DNA from: Sphingobium cloacae
Lineage (GTDB): Bacteria > Pseudomonadota > Alphaproteobacteria > Sphingomonadales > Sphingomonadaceae
Length of the DNA: 64,000 nt
Assembly: GCF_002355855.1 (NCBI RefSeq)
Contig: NZ_AP017655.1
Coordinates: 3,537,001 to 3,601,000 of the forward strand
Reading direction: 5' to 3'
Below, piece after piece: positions 1 through 8,475 of the stretch (position 1 is its first letter; each line of letters opens with the position of its first letter). A model generated the notes under the pieces. That model did no database searches and was not told where the DNA came from. It was given only the letters and a program-made list of their open reading frames with translations. A program made the translations under genes and the position numbers.

Positions 1-421
1 TCGCGATGCGAAGCGCGACCCAACTGCCGGAAATCGCCGCCGTCCGCGTGCCGCCATCGGCCTGGATCACGTCGCAATCGACGACGATCTGCCGCTCGCC
101 CAGCTTCTGCATGTCTACCACGGCGCGCAGCGAACGGCCGATCAGCCGCTGGATTTCCTGCGTCCGGCCCGATTGCTTGCCCTTGGCGGCCTCGCGGCTG
201 CCCCGGGTGTGGGTGGCGCGGGGCAACATGCCATATTCCGCCGTGACCCAGCCCGATCCCTTGCCGCGCAGGAAGGGCGGGACTTTTTCCTCCACCGAAG
301 CAGTGCACAGCACCCGCGTATCGCCGAAGCTGACCAGGCAGCTCCCTTCGGCGTGGATGGTGAAGCCAGGTTCCATGGTGATGTCGCGCATCTGGTCGGG
401 CGCGCGGCCGGAAGGACGCAT
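1..421 (-). CDS. rph: Ribonuclease PH, N-terminal part (runs off the window)
   Basis: Phosphorolytic 3'-5' exoribonuclease that trims the 3' ends of tRNA precursors in the cytoplasm. The reverse strand starts [12 protein letters not shown], the family's characteristic opening, and continues with the RNase PH fold ([41 protein letters not shown]). About 140 of the usual roughly 240 residues are visible; the 3' end lies beyond position 1. The ATG at 421 fits the family start. The gene is divergent from the lipoprotein gene and from hrcA-grpE, an arrangement familiar in alphaproteobacteria. Confidence 0.95.
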   Translation of the reverse strand, partial: MRPSGRAPDQMRDITMEPGFTIHAEGSCLVSFGDTRVLCTASVEEKVPPFLRGKGSGWVTAEYGMLPRATHTRGSREAAKGKQSGRTQEIQRLIGRSLRAVVDMQKLGERQIVVDCDVIQADGGTRTAAISGSWVALRIA

Positions 422-516
422 ATATTTATTCTCCGAAGCGTTCAGCGGGGGCTTAGCGTCCGTTGCGGCGTCTTGCCAGTGCCGATAGAGACAAGAGCGG
501 GAAAAGGAGCTTCGCA

Positions 517-1032
517 ATGCGCATGATCATGGGTTTGACGGTGGCTGCGCTGCTGACGGGGTGCGCCGTCAATCAGGCCGAACTGGAAAAGCCGGTGAGG
601 GCGGGCGATACGATTCGCTTTTCCGCCGGACCGTGCTTCGGCACATGTCCCAGCTACACGTTGCGCGTGACGCCCGATGGATCGGGCTTGATCGAGCCTG
701 GGCGCTTCACCGCCGTGCCCGGGCCGACGCGTTTCACCGTGACGCCCGAGCAATATCGACGATTCCACAGCGCGATCGCCCCCTACCGCCCCGCGCCCGG
801 CACCACGAAACGCATTGCCCAGGGAGAAAATTGCGACCGTTTTGCGACCGACATGCCCGCGTACGTTATCGAATGGGCCCGGGAGAAGCAGGCGACCACG
901 CGGCTGGAATATCAGTCCGGCTGCATGGATGCCCGCTATGGCCGGTTGCGCGCGATGATCGCCTCCGTTCCGCAGATGCTGGGATTGCAAGCCATGCTGA
1001 AGCCCCTCGCGCCTTCCAAAAGCGATACTTGA
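517..1032 (+). CDS. DUF6438-type lipoprotein
   Basis: A 171-residue exported protein. It has an N-terminal hydrophobic segment ending in the lipobox LTGC, with Cys16 as the predicted lipidated residue. The mature part begins with the cysteine pattern [14 protein letters not shown] (residues 47-60), typical of the DUF6438 family, whose biochemical role is unknown to me. Two further cysteines (in GENCDRF and QSGCMDAR) could form disulfides. The ATG at 517 is chosen because a good ribosome-binding site (AAAGGAG) lies just upstream; the frame stays open further upstream. It ends shortly before the hrcA promoter and need not be part of that operon. Confidence 0.8.
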   Translation: MRMIMGLTVAALLTGCAVNQAELEKPVRAGDTIRFSAGPCFGTCPSYTLRVTPDGSGLIEPGRFTAVPGPTRFTVTPEQYRRFHSAIAPYRPAPGTTKRIAQGENCDRFATDMPAYVIEWAREKQATTRLEYQSGCMDARYGRLRAMIASVPQMLGLQAMLKPLAPSKSDT

Positions 1033-1057
1033 GCCTCATGCGCGGCTTGCCTAAATA
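1029..1057 (+). promoter_or_regulatory. Probable sigma70 promoter of hrcA (leaderless)
   Basis: TTGAGC (1029-1034), a 17-base spacer and TAAATA (1052-1057) form a near-consensus promoter. The -35 box overlaps the stop codon of the lipoprotein gene. The -10 box ends one base before the first possible hrcA ATG (1059), so transcription should begin at about 1064-1065, on the second ATG. No Shine-Dalgarno sequence precedes either ATG. This fits a leaderless mRNA. Confidence 0.5.
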
Positions 1058-1064
1058 GATGCGC

Positions 1065-2108
1065 ATGGCGGTCACCCCGATCACGGAACTGAATGAGCGC
1101 GCGCGCGATGTCTTCCGCCTGGTGGTGGAAAGCTATCTGGGCACGGGCCTTCCCGTGGGATCGCGCACGATCAGCCGCATGGCTTCGCTCAGCCTGTCGC
1201 CCGCTTCCATCCGCAATGTGATGCAGGACCTGGAGGAACTGGGCCTGCTCGCCGCGCCCCATACTTCGGCGGGACGCATGCCGACGGAAACGGGCCTGCG
1301 GCTGTTTGTCGACGGCATGATGCAGGCGGCCGAACCATCGCCGGAGGAACGCCGCGCGATCGAGGCGGGGCTGACGGAAAGCGGCCCGATCGAAGAGGCG
1401 CTTTCCGCCGCGACCGCCACTCTTTCAGGCCTGTCGGCCTGCGCGGGCATCGTGATGGTGCCCAAGCGGGAGCCGGTGCTGCGGCAATTCGGCTTCGTGC
1501 CGCTCAATGACCGGCAGGCGCTGGCGGTACTGGTGGGGCAGGACGGGTCTGTCGAAAACCGCGTCCTCGATCTCCCCGAAAGCGTCACGCCGTCCCTGCT
1601 GGCGGAGGCGGCGAATTTCATGTCCGCGCGCTTCAGTGGCCTCACCCTCAGCCAGGCGGGCGATCTTCTCCGGCAGGAACTGGAGCGCGAACGCACGGCG
1701 CTTCAGGGCGCGGCGCGCGAACTGATTGAGCGCGGCATCGCCATCTGGTCGCAGGACGCCGATGCCCGCCCGGTGCTGATCGTGCGCGGCCAGTCCCATC
1801 TGCTGGACGACGGCACCGCCGCCGACCTTGAACGGGTGCGGCAATTGCTGGAGCAGCTCGAAGGCAAGCAGGAAATCTTCGGCCTGCTACAAAGCGCGCT
1901 CGCGGGCGACGCGACCAAAATCTTCATCGGTTCGGAAAACAAGCTCTTTTCCCTCTCGGGTTCTTCGGTCATAGCCGCGCCTTACCGGGGCGGCGACGGC
2001 CGGGTCGTCGGCGTGGTCGGCGTGATCGGCCCCACGCGCTTGAACTATGCGCGAGTGATCCCCATGGTGGACTTCACCGCCCAGACATTGTCGAGATTGA
2101 TGAGATGA
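1065..2108 (+). CDS. hrcA: Heat-inducible transcription repressor HrcA
   Basis: Represses groESL-type heat-shock operons by binding CIRCE inverted repeats; its folding is helped by GroEL, which couples repression to chaperone supply. The protein has an N-terminal winged helix (LNERARDVFRLVVESYLG, then PASIRNVMQDLEELGLL) and the C-terminal HrcA domain ending in GPTRLNYARVIPMVDF. At about 347 residues it is full length. I prefer the ATG at 1065 to that at 1059 because of the promoter position. No CIRCE element is visible in this window, so its targets lie elsewhere. The last four bases overlap the grpE start (ATGA), indicating translational coupling. Confidence 0.95.
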   Translation: MAVTPITELNERARDVFRLVVESYLGTGLPVGSRTISRMASLSLSPASIRNVMQDLEELGLLAAPHTSAGRMPTETGLRLFVDGMMQAAEPSPEERRAIEAGLTESGPIEEALSAATATLSGLSACAGIVMVPKREPVLRQFGFVPLNDRQALAVLVGQDGSVENRVLDLPESVTPSLLAEAANFMSARFSGLTLSQAGDLLRQELERERTALQGAARELIERGIAIWSQDADARPVLIVRGQSHLLDDGTAADLERVRQLLEQLEGKQEIFGLLQSALAGDATKIFIGSENKLFSLSGSSVIAAPYRGGDGRVVGVVGVIGPTRLNYARVIPMVDFTAQTLSRLMR

Positions 2109-2659
2109 GTGAAGACAAAGAGAATATCGAAAACACCGAGGTTGTGGACCAGCTTCCGGAGGACGCGGCCCCTGCTGGCGATACGGCGGAAGACCGTTTG
2201 ACGGCGCTCGAAAACGAGTTGGCGACCGCCAAGCAGGACGTGCTCTACGCCCATGCCGAAACGCAGAATGTCCGTCGCCGGCTGGAGAAGGAACTGGCCG
2301 ATGCGCGCGCCTATGCGGCGACCTCCTTTGCCCGGGACATGTTGTCGGTGGCCGACAATCTCACCCGCGCGCTTCAGGCCATTCCGGCGGACCTGCGGGA
2401 GGATGAGAAATTCAAGGGGCTGGTCGCCGGTCTCGAAGCCACCACCCGCGAACTGGAAAGCGTGTTCGGACGCAACGGCATCCAGAAGCTCGAATCGGTC
2501 GGCCAGCCCCTCGATCCCAACAAGCATCAGGCGATGATGGAAGTGCCCTCCGCCGATGCGGAGCCGGGCACCGTGCTGGTGGAGATGCAGGCAGGTTACA
2601 CGATCAAGGATCGCCTGCTGCGCCCCGCACTGGTGAGCGTGGCCAAGAAGCCGGACTGA
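2105..2659 (+). CDS. grpE: GrpE nucleotide exchange factor
   Basis: Co-chaperone that releases ADP from DnaK. The 184-residue protein has an acidic, disordered N-terminus (about residues 1-35), a long heptad-rich helix (LENELATAKQDVLYAHAETQ onward) and the C-terminal beta domain with DPNKHQAMMEVPS and the closing GYTIKDRLLRPALVSVAKKP. Length and layout are normal. It overlaps hrcA by four bases and is followed by a strong terminator, so hrcA-grpE is a two-gene operon. dnaK and dnaJ are not in this window. Confidence 0.96.
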   Translation: MSEDKENIENTEVVDQLPEDAAPAGDTAEDRLTALENELATAKQDVLYAHAETQNVRRRLEKELADARAYAATSFARDMLSVADNLTRALQAIPADLREDEKFKGLVAGLEATTRELESVFGRNGIQKLESVGQPLDPNKHQAMMEVPSADAEPGTVLVEMQAGYTIKDRLLRPALVSVAKKPD

Positions 2660-2682
2660 AGTTTGTCCTGCGAAATGGGAAG

Positions 2683-2717
2683 GCGGCGCGGATTCCTTGT
2701 CCGCGCCGCTTTTTTTG
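2683..2717 (+). terminator. Rho-independent terminator of hrcA-grpE
   Basis: A perfect 10-bp stem (GCGGCGCGGA / TCCGCGCCGC) with a 7-base loop is followed at once by a run of seven T. It begins 23 bases after the grpE stop codon. Confidence 0.93.
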
Positions 2718-2764
2718 TGAGGCGAAGGGGCGGCGGAAAAGATCGAGAAGGTCCTTACGCATAA

Positions 2765-2811
2765 AAGATATATCTTAAATCTTGCACGTGTGGAATTTTA
2801 AGATATATCTA
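2765..2811 (+). promoter_or_regulatory. Palindromic operator pair and promoter upstream of padR
   Basis: Two AT-rich palindromes, AAGATATATCTT (2765-2776) and AGATATATCT (2801-2810), have centres 35 bp apart. Together they also form a 14-bp inverted repeat (2766-2779 against 2797-2810). TTGCAC (2782-2787) lies between them, and possible -10 boxes (TATATC at 2804, TATCTA at 2806) fall inside the second palindrome. PadR proteins commonly repress their own promoters through palindromes, so this is probably the operator of the gene starting at 2843. The binding is inferred from position and symmetry. Confidence 0.6.
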
Positions 2812-2842
2812 GATCCATCTAAATAATAGCAAAGAGGCTTAG

Positions 2843-3478
2843 ATGCACTTCCACCATTCTCATCGCGGTCATGAAGGCCGCTCTTTCCATCACGGGCATC
2901 GCCGGTTCGCAGGACCGGGCGGCTTTGGCCGTCCTTTCGGCGGCGGCGGACGTGGCCGAACCTTTGACGACGATCCTTTCGGCGGAGACGGCCGGGGCGG
3001 TCGCGGTGGTGGAGGGCGCAGGCGGCTCTTCACCAACGACATGCTGCAACTCATCCTGCTGCGTTTGATCGCCGACGCCCCGCGCCATGGCTATGACCTG
3101 ATCCGCGAGATCGAGAGCCTTTCGGGCCAGATCTATGCACCCAGCCCGGGCGTGGTCTATCCGACGCTCACCCTGCTGGCCGACATGGACCTGATCGCCG
3201 AGCAGCCCGGCGAGAGCAGCCGCAAGCTCTTCGCCATCACCGAAGCCGGCGCCACGCATCTGGCCGATCGTCAGGAGGAGGCGCAGGCCGTCATGGAACG
3301 GCTTGCCCATCTCGCGAAGAAGGCGGAGCGCAGCGATAGCGCGCCCATTCGCCGCGCCATGCAGAATCTTGCCATGGCCGTGCGCGGCCGCCTTCAGAAG
3401 GAAGGGGTGGAGGCACAGACGATGTTCGATGTCGCTGCCTTGATCGACGAGGCCGCCCACAAGGTCGAAAGGCTCTGA
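2843..3478 (+). CDS. PadR-family transcriptional regulator with His/Gly-rich N-terminus
   Basis: A 211-residue regulator. Residues 1-60 are a low-complexity tail rich in His, Gly, Arg and Phe (for example HFHHSHRGHEG and GGDGRGGRGGGGRRR). The PadR winged helix starts at about residue 62 (LFTNDMLQLILLRLIADAPRHGYDLI) and includes the conserved SPGVVYPTLTLLADMDLI and ITEAG segments; a helical dimerisation tail follows. The tail could bind metal or DNA, but that is unproven. The ATG at 2843 has an AAAGAGG ribosome-binding site. The DUF2218 reading frame begins two bases after its stop, so the two form one operon, probably under autorepression. Confidence 0.88.
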   Translation: MHFHHSHRGHEGRSFHHGHRRFAGPGGFGRPFGGGGRGRTFDDDPFGGDGRGGRGGGGRRRLFTNDMLQLILLRLIADAPRHGYDLIREIESLSGQIYAPSPGVVYPTLTLLADMDLIAEQPGESSRKLFAITEAGATHLADRQEEAQAVMERLAHLAKKAERSDSAPIRRAMQNLAMAVRGRLQKEGVEAQTMFDVAALIDEAAHKVERL

Positions 3479-3480
3479 AA

Positions 3481-3751
3481 ATGACGCTTACCGCTCATGT
3501 CCCGACCGGCCATGCCAGCCGTTATCTGCAACAGCTCTGCAAGCCATAAGTTCGACACCGACTTCGATGCGGAGCAGGGCCGGATCGCTTTCCCCATGGG
3601 GCCGATCCGCATGACCGCCAGCCCGGACACGCTGACGGTCGAGATCGATCCGAAGGAAGAGGCGGATGTCGAACGCTTCAAGCAGGTGGTGGCCGACCAT
3701 CTCGACCGCTTCGCCTTTCGCGAAGCCCCGCTCGCCTTCGACTGGAAATAG
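3481..3751 (+). pseudogene. DUF2218 gene interrupted by a frameshift
   Basis: The frame from ATG 3481 encodes MTLTAHVPTGHASRYLQQLC, the normal start of DUF2218 proteins, but stops at TAA 3547-3549. The rest of the family (SHKFDTDFDAEQGRIAFP to APLAFDWK) continues in another frame from about 3542 to 3751. Family members, as I recall them, read QLCKHWSHKF at the junction, so about eight bases (K-HW-S codons) seem to be missing, perhaps by slippage between two AGC triplets. It is either a real small deletion that inactivates the gene or a sequence error. The function of DUF2218 is unknown; the gene often accompanies a PadR regulator. Confidence 0.75.
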
Positions 3752-3767
3752 GAAAGGTAGCGGGTTT

Positions 3768-4259
3768 CTAGCGCGCCGGTATGCGCCGTGCACTGGCGAG
3801 GTGATGGGCGTGGGTGATAGCGACGGCGAGCGCGTCGGCGGCATCCGCGCCCGCGATCTTCGCGCCCGGCAGCAGTCGCGCGACCATGGCGTGCACCTGG
3901 TCCTTGGATGCATTGCCCACGCCGACGACCGATTTCTTCACCAGCCGCGCGGCATATTCCCCCACCACCATGCCCGATCGCGCCGCCGCCAGCAGGATGA
4001 CGCCGCGCGCCTGTCCCAGTTTCAGGGTCGATTGCGGATTGACGTTGACGAACACCTCCTCGACCGCCGCGCCATCGGGCCGATGCTCCAGGATCAGGTC
4101 GCTCAGCGCCATGTCCAGCGCCATCAGCCGAGTCGGCAGCGGCAGTTCGGAATCGGTCTTGATCTGCCCATTGGCGACATGGGTGAGGCGGTTGCCGTCC
4201 GCCGAAATCAGGCCCCAGCCCGTCGTGCCCAGACCGGGGTCGAGGCCGAGCAGGATCAT
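3768..4259 (-). CDS. ruvC: Crossover junction endodeoxyribonuclease RuvC
   Basis: Resolves Holliday junctions together with RuvAB during homologous recombination and fork repair. At 163 residues it is full length. The acidic active site is intact: Asp7 in [12 protein letters not shown], Glu67/Glu68 in AAVEEVFVN, and Asp139 and Asp142 near the C-terminus ([16 protein letters not shown]). It ends head-on to the DUF2218 gene. Its start overlaps the end of the small upstream gene by four bases. ruvA and ruvB do not follow in the window. Confidence 0.96.
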   Translation of the reverse strand: MILLGLDPGLGTTGWGLISADGNRLTHVANGQIKTDSELPLPTRLMALDMALSDLILEHRPDGAAVEEVFVNVNPQSTLKLGQARGVILLAAARSGMVVGEYAARLVKKSVVGVGNASKDQVHAMVARLLPGAKIAGADAADALAVAITHAHHLASARRIPAR

Positions 4260-4477
4260 GCGTCTTCCGCGCCAGCGGCAGGATGGGGCACGCCGCCATC
4301 GCGCAGGCAGGCCGCCAGCTTTCGATACAGATTGGGATGGTATCGCTTCGACCGGGGATCGTTGCTGACCGTGGAAATGAACGCATCCTTCGCGGCAATA
4401 TGAATGTGACCGCTGGCTTCATTGAACCAGACGCCGACATCCAGCCTTATGGTTTTCGATTCCTTCCTTGCGCCCAT
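4256..4477 (-). CDS. Small conserved hypothetical protein, 73 aa
   Basis: I do not recognise a named family. The 73-residue product (starting [20 protein letters not shown]) looks like a small soluble beta-rich protein with the segment [18 protein letters not shown] and a basic C-terminal half. The ATG at 4477 is preferred over upstream non-ATG starts because GGAAG lies six bases before it. Its stop codon overlaps the ruvC start by four bases, so the two are translationally coupled, which supports the gene being real. No signal peptide or membrane segment is visible. Confidence 0.65.
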   Translation of the reverse strand: MGARKESKTIRLDVGVWFNEASGHIHIAAKDAFISTVSNDPRSKRYHPNLYRKLAACLRDGGVPHPAAGAEDA

Positions 4478-4549
4478 GCCGCTTCCGTCAATGCCCCCGA
4501 CGCGAAAATCCGGCGAAGCCTTGTCCGTCGGCAAGGAAGGCCGCCGATC

Positions 4550-5293
4550 TCAGCCCAGCTTCTCCATCACCGCGTCAGGCACTTCATAATTGCCCCACAC
4601 GGTCTGCACGTCGTCATCGTCTTCCAGCGTATCGACCAGCTTGAGCAGGGTCGCAGCACTGCTTTCGTCGACCTCCACGGTCGTCTGGGGCCTCCATGCC
4701 AACTTGGCGCTCTCCGCCGGGCCGAGCGAGGCTTCCAGCGCCTTGGCGACTTCGTGCAGCGCGTCCATCGCGGTCCAGATTTCATGCTCGTCGTCATTGG
4801 ACGACACATCTTCCGCGCCCGCTTCCAGCGCCGCTTCGAAGATCGCGTCGGCATCGCCCGCGCTGGCCGGATAGGTGATGAGGCCCATGCGGTCGAAGCC
4901 ATGGCTCACCGCGCCCGATGCGCCGAGGTTGCCGCCATTCTTGGAGAAAGCCGTGCGGACATTGGTGGCCGTGCGGTTGCGGTTGTCCGTCAGCGCTTCG
5001 ACGATGATCGCCACGCCGCCGGGGCCATAGCCCTCATAGCGGATTTCCTCATAATTCTCCATGTCGCCGCCCAGCGCCTTGTCGATGGCGCGCTGGATAT
5101 TGTCCTTGGGCATGGACTGGGCCTTGGCCGCGTTGACGGCGAGGCGAAGGCGCGGGTTCATGTCCGGGTCGGGCATGCCCATCTTGGCCGCGACGGTGAT
5201 TTCGCGGCTGAGCTTGGAAAACATCGACGAACGCTTTTTGTCCTGCGCGCCCTTGCGATGCATGATGTTCTTGAATTTGGAATGGCCGGCCAC
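4550..5293 (-). CDS. YebC/PmpR-family protein
   Basis: Member of the widespread TACO1/YebC family. Members have been described both as DNA-binding regulators and as ribosome-associated factors that help translate proline-rich stretches. The product starts [15 protein letters not shown] and runs through [13 protein letters not shown], the acidic middle domain and PDAVMEKLG; 247-248 residues is the normal length. The start is GTG at 5293, chosen because the family begins (M)AGHSK and AGGAG lies just upstream. ruvC is a frequent neighbour of yebC in bacteria and here lies downstream on the same strand, separated by the 73-aa gene. Confidence 0.93.
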   Translation of the reverse strand: MAGHSKFKNIMHRKGAQDKKRSSMFSKLSREITVAAKMGMPDPDMNPRLRLAVNAAKAQSMPKDNIQRAIDKALGGDMENYEEIRYEGYGPGGVAIIVEALTDNRNRTATNVRTAFSKNGGNLGASGAVSHGFDRMGLITYPASAGDADAIFEAALEAGAEDVSSNDDEHEIWTAMDALHEVAKALEASLGPAESAKLAWRPQTTVEVDESSAATLLKLVDTLEDDDDVQTVWGNYEVPDAVMEKLG

Positions 5294-5360
5294 AGCCCGC
5301 TCCTGAAACTGTTGTGCTGTCGAGGCGCGCTCTCTAGCGGCAGCGCGCCTTTCGCGCAAC

Positions 5361-5687
5361 TCAGACGAGTATCGCCGTGCCCGAGGCCGACACCATCAGC
5401 ATCGACCCGTTCGACCCCAGCACCTCATAATCGAGGTCGACGCCGACCACCGCGTTCGCGCCCAGCGAAGCTGCCCGCATCCGCATTTCGCCGATCGCCT
5501 GCTCGCGGGCGCGCTGGAGCACGTCCTCATAGGCGCCCGACCGCCCGCCGACGATATCGCGCACGCTGGCGAACAGGTCGCGGAAGAGGTTCGCGCCCAC
5601 GATCACCTCGCCGGTGACGATGCCGAGATATTCCTTCGCCGGCCGCCCTTCCAGGCGGCTGGTGGTGCTGACGACGATCTCGGTCAT
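5361..5687 (-). CDS. YbjQ/UPF0145 family protein
   Basis: A 108-residue member of the YbjQ (heavy-metal-binding-like, UPF0145) family, which forms small pentameric rings; its role is not settled. Diagnostic parts are [24 protein letters not shown] at the N-terminus, the central helix [16 protein letters not shown], and [16 protein letters not shown] near the end. The length is normal. It lies 67 bases upstream of yebC on the same strand, and AGGAG precedes its ATG. Confidence 0.88.
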   Translation of the reverse strand: MTEIVVSTTSRLEGRPAKEYLGIVTGEVIVGANLFRDLFASVRDIVGGRSGAYEDVLQRAREQAIGEMRMRAASLGANAVVGVDLDYEVLGSNGSMLMVSASGTAILV

Positions 5688-5710
5688 GGGGCGCTCTCCT
5701 GTTCCGCGGG

Positions 5711-5953
5711 TTATTCGATTCCCAGCGCGTTCTTGTAGGTTTCCAGCAGCGCTTCGGCTTCCATGCGGGCGTTGCGTTCCATCTTGCGGAGGCGGACGAT
5801 CGCCCGCATCGTCTTCACGTCATAGCCGTTGGCCTTGGCCTCCAGATAGACGTCCTTGATGTCGTCGCCGATGCCCTTCTTTTCCTCTTCCAGGCGCTCG
5901 ATGCGTTCGATGAAGAGGCGTAGCTGTTCGGCGGCGACATTGCCATCGCTCAT
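5711..5953 (-). CDS. DUF2312 family protein
   Basis: An 80-residue, highly charged, helical protein of the alphaproteobacterial DUF2312 family. Recognisable parts are [35 protein letters not shown] and [10 protein letters not shown]. Function is unknown; the pattern suggests a coiled-coil that binds a partner or nucleic acid. It probably shares a transcript with the YbjQ-family gene, 23 bases downstream. Confidence 0.9.
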   Translation of the reverse strand: MSDGNVAAEQLRLFIERIERLEEEKKGIGDDIKDVYLEAKANGYDVKTMRAIVRLRKMERNARMEAEALLETYKNALGIE

Positions 5954-6001
5954 GGGAATCTCCGTAAATGCAAGTGAGTGTGAATCGGTTGACGCACGCT
6001 C

Positions 6002-6301
6002 CTAATGGCTGTCGGCGTTCTTCGCCACACTCTCCTTCATCTTTGCCAACTGCTCCGGCGTCGCTTCGGCCTGATAGCGGTCCTTCCATTCGCCGAAGGG
6101 CATGCCGTGGATGATCTCCCGCGCCTGATCGCGGGTCAGATGACCGTCCGCCTCGGCGATCCAGTCGGCAAGGCAGTTGCGGCAGAAACCGGCCGTTCCC
6201 ATCAGGTCGATATTCTGCACGTCGGTGCGATGCTGAAGATGCGTCACCAGCCGCCGGAAGGCGGTTGCGGCCACCGCATCGTTGAGTATGTTGTCGCTCA
6301 C
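6002..6301 (-). CDS. DUF1244 family protein
   Basis: A 99-residue protein of the DUF1244 family, a small helical, proteobacterial family of unknown function. The signature is the segment MGTAGFCRNCLADW with a CxxC pair (Cys40, Cys43), then MPFGEWKDRYQAEAT. The start is GTG at 6301 (VSDNILNDAVAA); the open frame continues far upstream only because it shadows pyk on the other strand. The gene is divergent from pyk, with about 100 bases between them for both promoters. Confidence 0.85.
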   Translation of the reverse strand: MSDNILNDAVAATAFRRLVTHLQHRTDVQNIDLMGTAGFCRNCLADWIAEADGHLTRDQAREIIHGMPFGEWKDRYQAEATPEQLAKMKESVAKNADSH

Positions 6302-6400
6302 GGCGAACCCTTTCGCTGATCTACACAATCCTGTCGTGCAGCATGGATAATCGATAACCGCGCCCAGGCAAGCCAGAGGCGACCCTATGCTCAGGAGTAT

Positions 6401-7855
6401 ATGATGACACGATTGCCGCCCCGCTCGCGAAAGGTCCGGATTCTCGCCACCCTCGGTCCCGCGAGCGACACGCCGGAGATGATCCGCGCGCTTTTCGTCG
6501 CCGGGGCCGACGCTTTCCGCATCAATATGAGCCATGGCGCGCATGAGGATCATGCCGCCCGCATCGCCGCGATCCGCGCGCTGGAAAAGGAGTTCGGACG
6601 GCCCACGACGATCCTGGGTGATCTTCAGGGCCCCAAGCTGCGCGTGGGCACCTTCGCGCGGGGGCTGGCTGTCCTGAAAACCGGCGCGCGCTTCACTCTC
6701 GACCGCGACGAGAAGCCGGGCGACGCGAAACGCGTGAACCTGCCGCACCCGGAAATCTATGCCGCACTGGTGCCCGAAACGCGTCTGCTGCTGGACGACG
6801 GCAAGCTGGTGCTGCGCGTCAAGGCGGTCATGGACGACCGGATCGAAACGGTCGTCGAGGTGGGCGGCGCGCTGTCCAACCGGAAGGGCGTCAATGTGCC
6901 GGACGTGGTCGTGCCGGTCCCCGCGCTCACGGAGAAAGACCGCCGCGACCTCAGCTTCGCGATCGAACAGGGGCTCGACTGGATCGCATTGAGTTTCGTC
7001 CAGCGGCCGGAGGATCTGGCCGAGGCGCGCCGCCTGATGGGCGGCCATGGCGCGCTGATGGCGAAGATCGAGAAGCCCGCCGCCGTTCAGCGCCTTGAGG
7101 AGATATTGGAACTGGCCGATGGCGTGATGGTGGCGCGGGGCGATCTGGGCGTGGAACTGCCGCCGCAGGCCGTGCCGCCGCTGCAAAAGCAGATCGTCGC
7201 CACCGCCCGCCGCATGGGCCGCCCGGTCGTGGTCGCGACCCAGATGCTCGAATCGATGATAAAGGCGCCCACGCCCACCCGCGCCGAAGTGTCGGACGTG
7301 GCGACGGCGGTCTATGACGGCGCGGACGCGATCATGCTGTCGGCGGAGACGGCGGCGGGCGACTGGCCGCAGGAAGCCGTCGCGATGATGGACAGCATCG
7401 CCCACAGCGTCGAGCGCGATCCCGGCTATTTCGCGCGGCTGCATTTCACCGAGACGCGGCCCGACGGCACGACCGCGGACGCGCTGGCGGAGGGTGCGGG
7501 AGGCATCGTTTCGGTGGTCGGTGCCAGCGCGATCACCTGTTACACGACCTCTGGCAGCACGGTTCGCCGCGTGGCCCGTGAGCGGCCGCTCGTGTCGATA
7601 CTGGCGCTGACCCCGCGTCTCGACACGGCGCGGAAGCTGGGCCTCACCTGGGGCGTCCATGCGGTGCGGACCAAGGATGTCGGCAATTTCGAGGAGATGG
7701 TCGGCAAGGCGCGCCGCATGGCGCTGCGTCACGCCATGGTGGAGAAGGGCGGCAAGATCGTCGTGCTGGCGGGCGTTCCCTTCGGCACGCCGGGGTCCAC
7801 CAATGTGCTGCATGTCGCCGCCATTCGCGGGGACGAACTCAGGGGGCGGGAGTAG
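6401..7855 (+). CDS. pyk: Pyruvate kinase
   Basis: Last step of glycolysis: phosphoenolpyruvate + ADP to pyruvate + ATP. The 483-484-residue protein contains FRINMSHG and GDLQGPKLRVG near the N-terminus, the active-site lysine in LMAKIEKPAAV, MVARGDLGVELP, VVATQMLESM and the DAIMLSAETA segment; the C-terminal domain follows. Two ATG codons are adjacent (6401 and 6404); the AGGAG at 6393-6397 sits at ideal distance from the second. The 3' end overlaps the convergent HAD gene by 17 bases. Confidence 0.97.
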   Translation: MMTRLPPRSRKVRILATLGPASDTPEMIRALFVAGADAFRINMSHGAHEDHAARIAAIRALEKEFGRPTTILGDLQGPKLRVGTFARGLAVLKTGARFTLDRDEKPGDAKRVNLPHPEIYAALVPETRLLLDDGKLVLRVKAVMDDRIETVVEVGGALSNRKGVNVPDVVVPVPALTEKDRRDLSFAIEQGLDWIALSFVQRPEDLAEARRLMGGHGALMAKIEKPAAVQRLEEILELADGVMVARGDLGVELPPQAVPPLQKQIVATARRMGRPVVVATQMLESMIKAPTPTRAEVSDVATAVYDGADAIMLSAETAAGDWPQEAVAMMDSIAHSVERDPGYFARLHFTETRPDGTTADALAEGAGGIVSVVGASAITCYTTSGSTVRRVARERPLVSILALTPRLDTARKLGLTWGVHAVRTKDVGNFEEMVGKARRMALRHAMVEKGGKIVVLAGVPFGTPGSTNVLHVAAIRGDELRGRE

Positions 7856-8468
7856 GCGCGAGCAATCCCAGCATAGCCAATTCTTTCCGCAGCATTTTCG
7901 CATCGCGGAACAGATGGCCGCGCATCCCCAGAGCCTGCGCGCCCGCCACATTCTCCGCACGGTCGTCGATGAAGAGGGTCGTGCCGGCGGCTATCTCGAA
8001 TCGCTCCAGCGCGAGGCGGAAGATCGCCGCATCCGGCTTCACCAGCTTTTCCGCGCCGGACACCACAATGTCGCGGAACGGCGCGAAGAAGGCCGCCTCC
8101 CGCGCATGGAAACGCTCCCAGAACTCCGCGCTGAAATTGGTGAGGGCGAAGAGCGGCACGCCCGCGTCATGCAAATCCGCGACGACCTCCGCCATGCCGT
8201 CCACTACTGGCGTCACGCTGTCGATGAAACGTTCGCCCCACAGGCGAATCAGCGCCCCATGCTCCGGGTGCCGGGCGATCAGCTCCGCGCTGGTTTCGGC
8301 GAAGGGGCGGCCCGCATCATGCTGGAAATGCCATTCCGCCGTCACGACATCGCGCAGAAACGCATCGAGCGCCTGATCGTCGGGGATCAGGCGCTCGTAG
8401 AGAATCCTGGGATTCCAGTGAAAGAGGACATTGCCGACGTCGAAAATGACGGCGGCGACCTCCGCCAT
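7839..8468 (-). CDS. HAD-family phosphatase, YihX-like
   Basis: A 209-residue haloacid-dehalogenase-fold hydrolase. Motif I is FDVGNVLF (nucleophile Asp10; the usual second Asp is Gly12, as in YihX-type sugar-phosphate phosphatases). Motif II is ALTNFS, motif III is the Lys in GAEKLVKPD, and motif IV is FIDDRAENV. The substrate cannot be read from the sequence; glucose-1-phosphate is the known YihX substrate. The gene starts seven bases after rpmJ on the same strand, so the two are probably cotranscribed, and it converges on pyk. Confidence 0.85.
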   Translation of the reverse strand: MAEVAAVIFDVGNVLFHWNPRILYERLIPDDQALDAFLRDVVTAEWHFQHDAGRPFAETSAELIARHPEHGALIRLWGERFIDSVTPVVDGMAEVVADLHDAGVPLFALTNFSAEFWERFHAREAAFFAPFRDIVVSGAEKLVKPDAAIFRLALERFEIAAGTTLFIDDRAENVAGAQALGMRGHLFRDAKMLRKELAMLGLLAPTPAP

Positions 8469-8475
8469 GGCTTGT

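Noticed and set aside
1059..2108. CIRCE element expected near hrcA
   Set aside because: No TTAGCACTC-N9-GAGTGCTAA pattern was found upstream of hrcA-grpE or elsewhere in the intergenic regions I read.
6302..7960. Long minus-strand frame opposite pyk
   Set aside because: Antisense shadow of pyk; only its last part, from the GTG at 6301, is the real DUF1244 gene.
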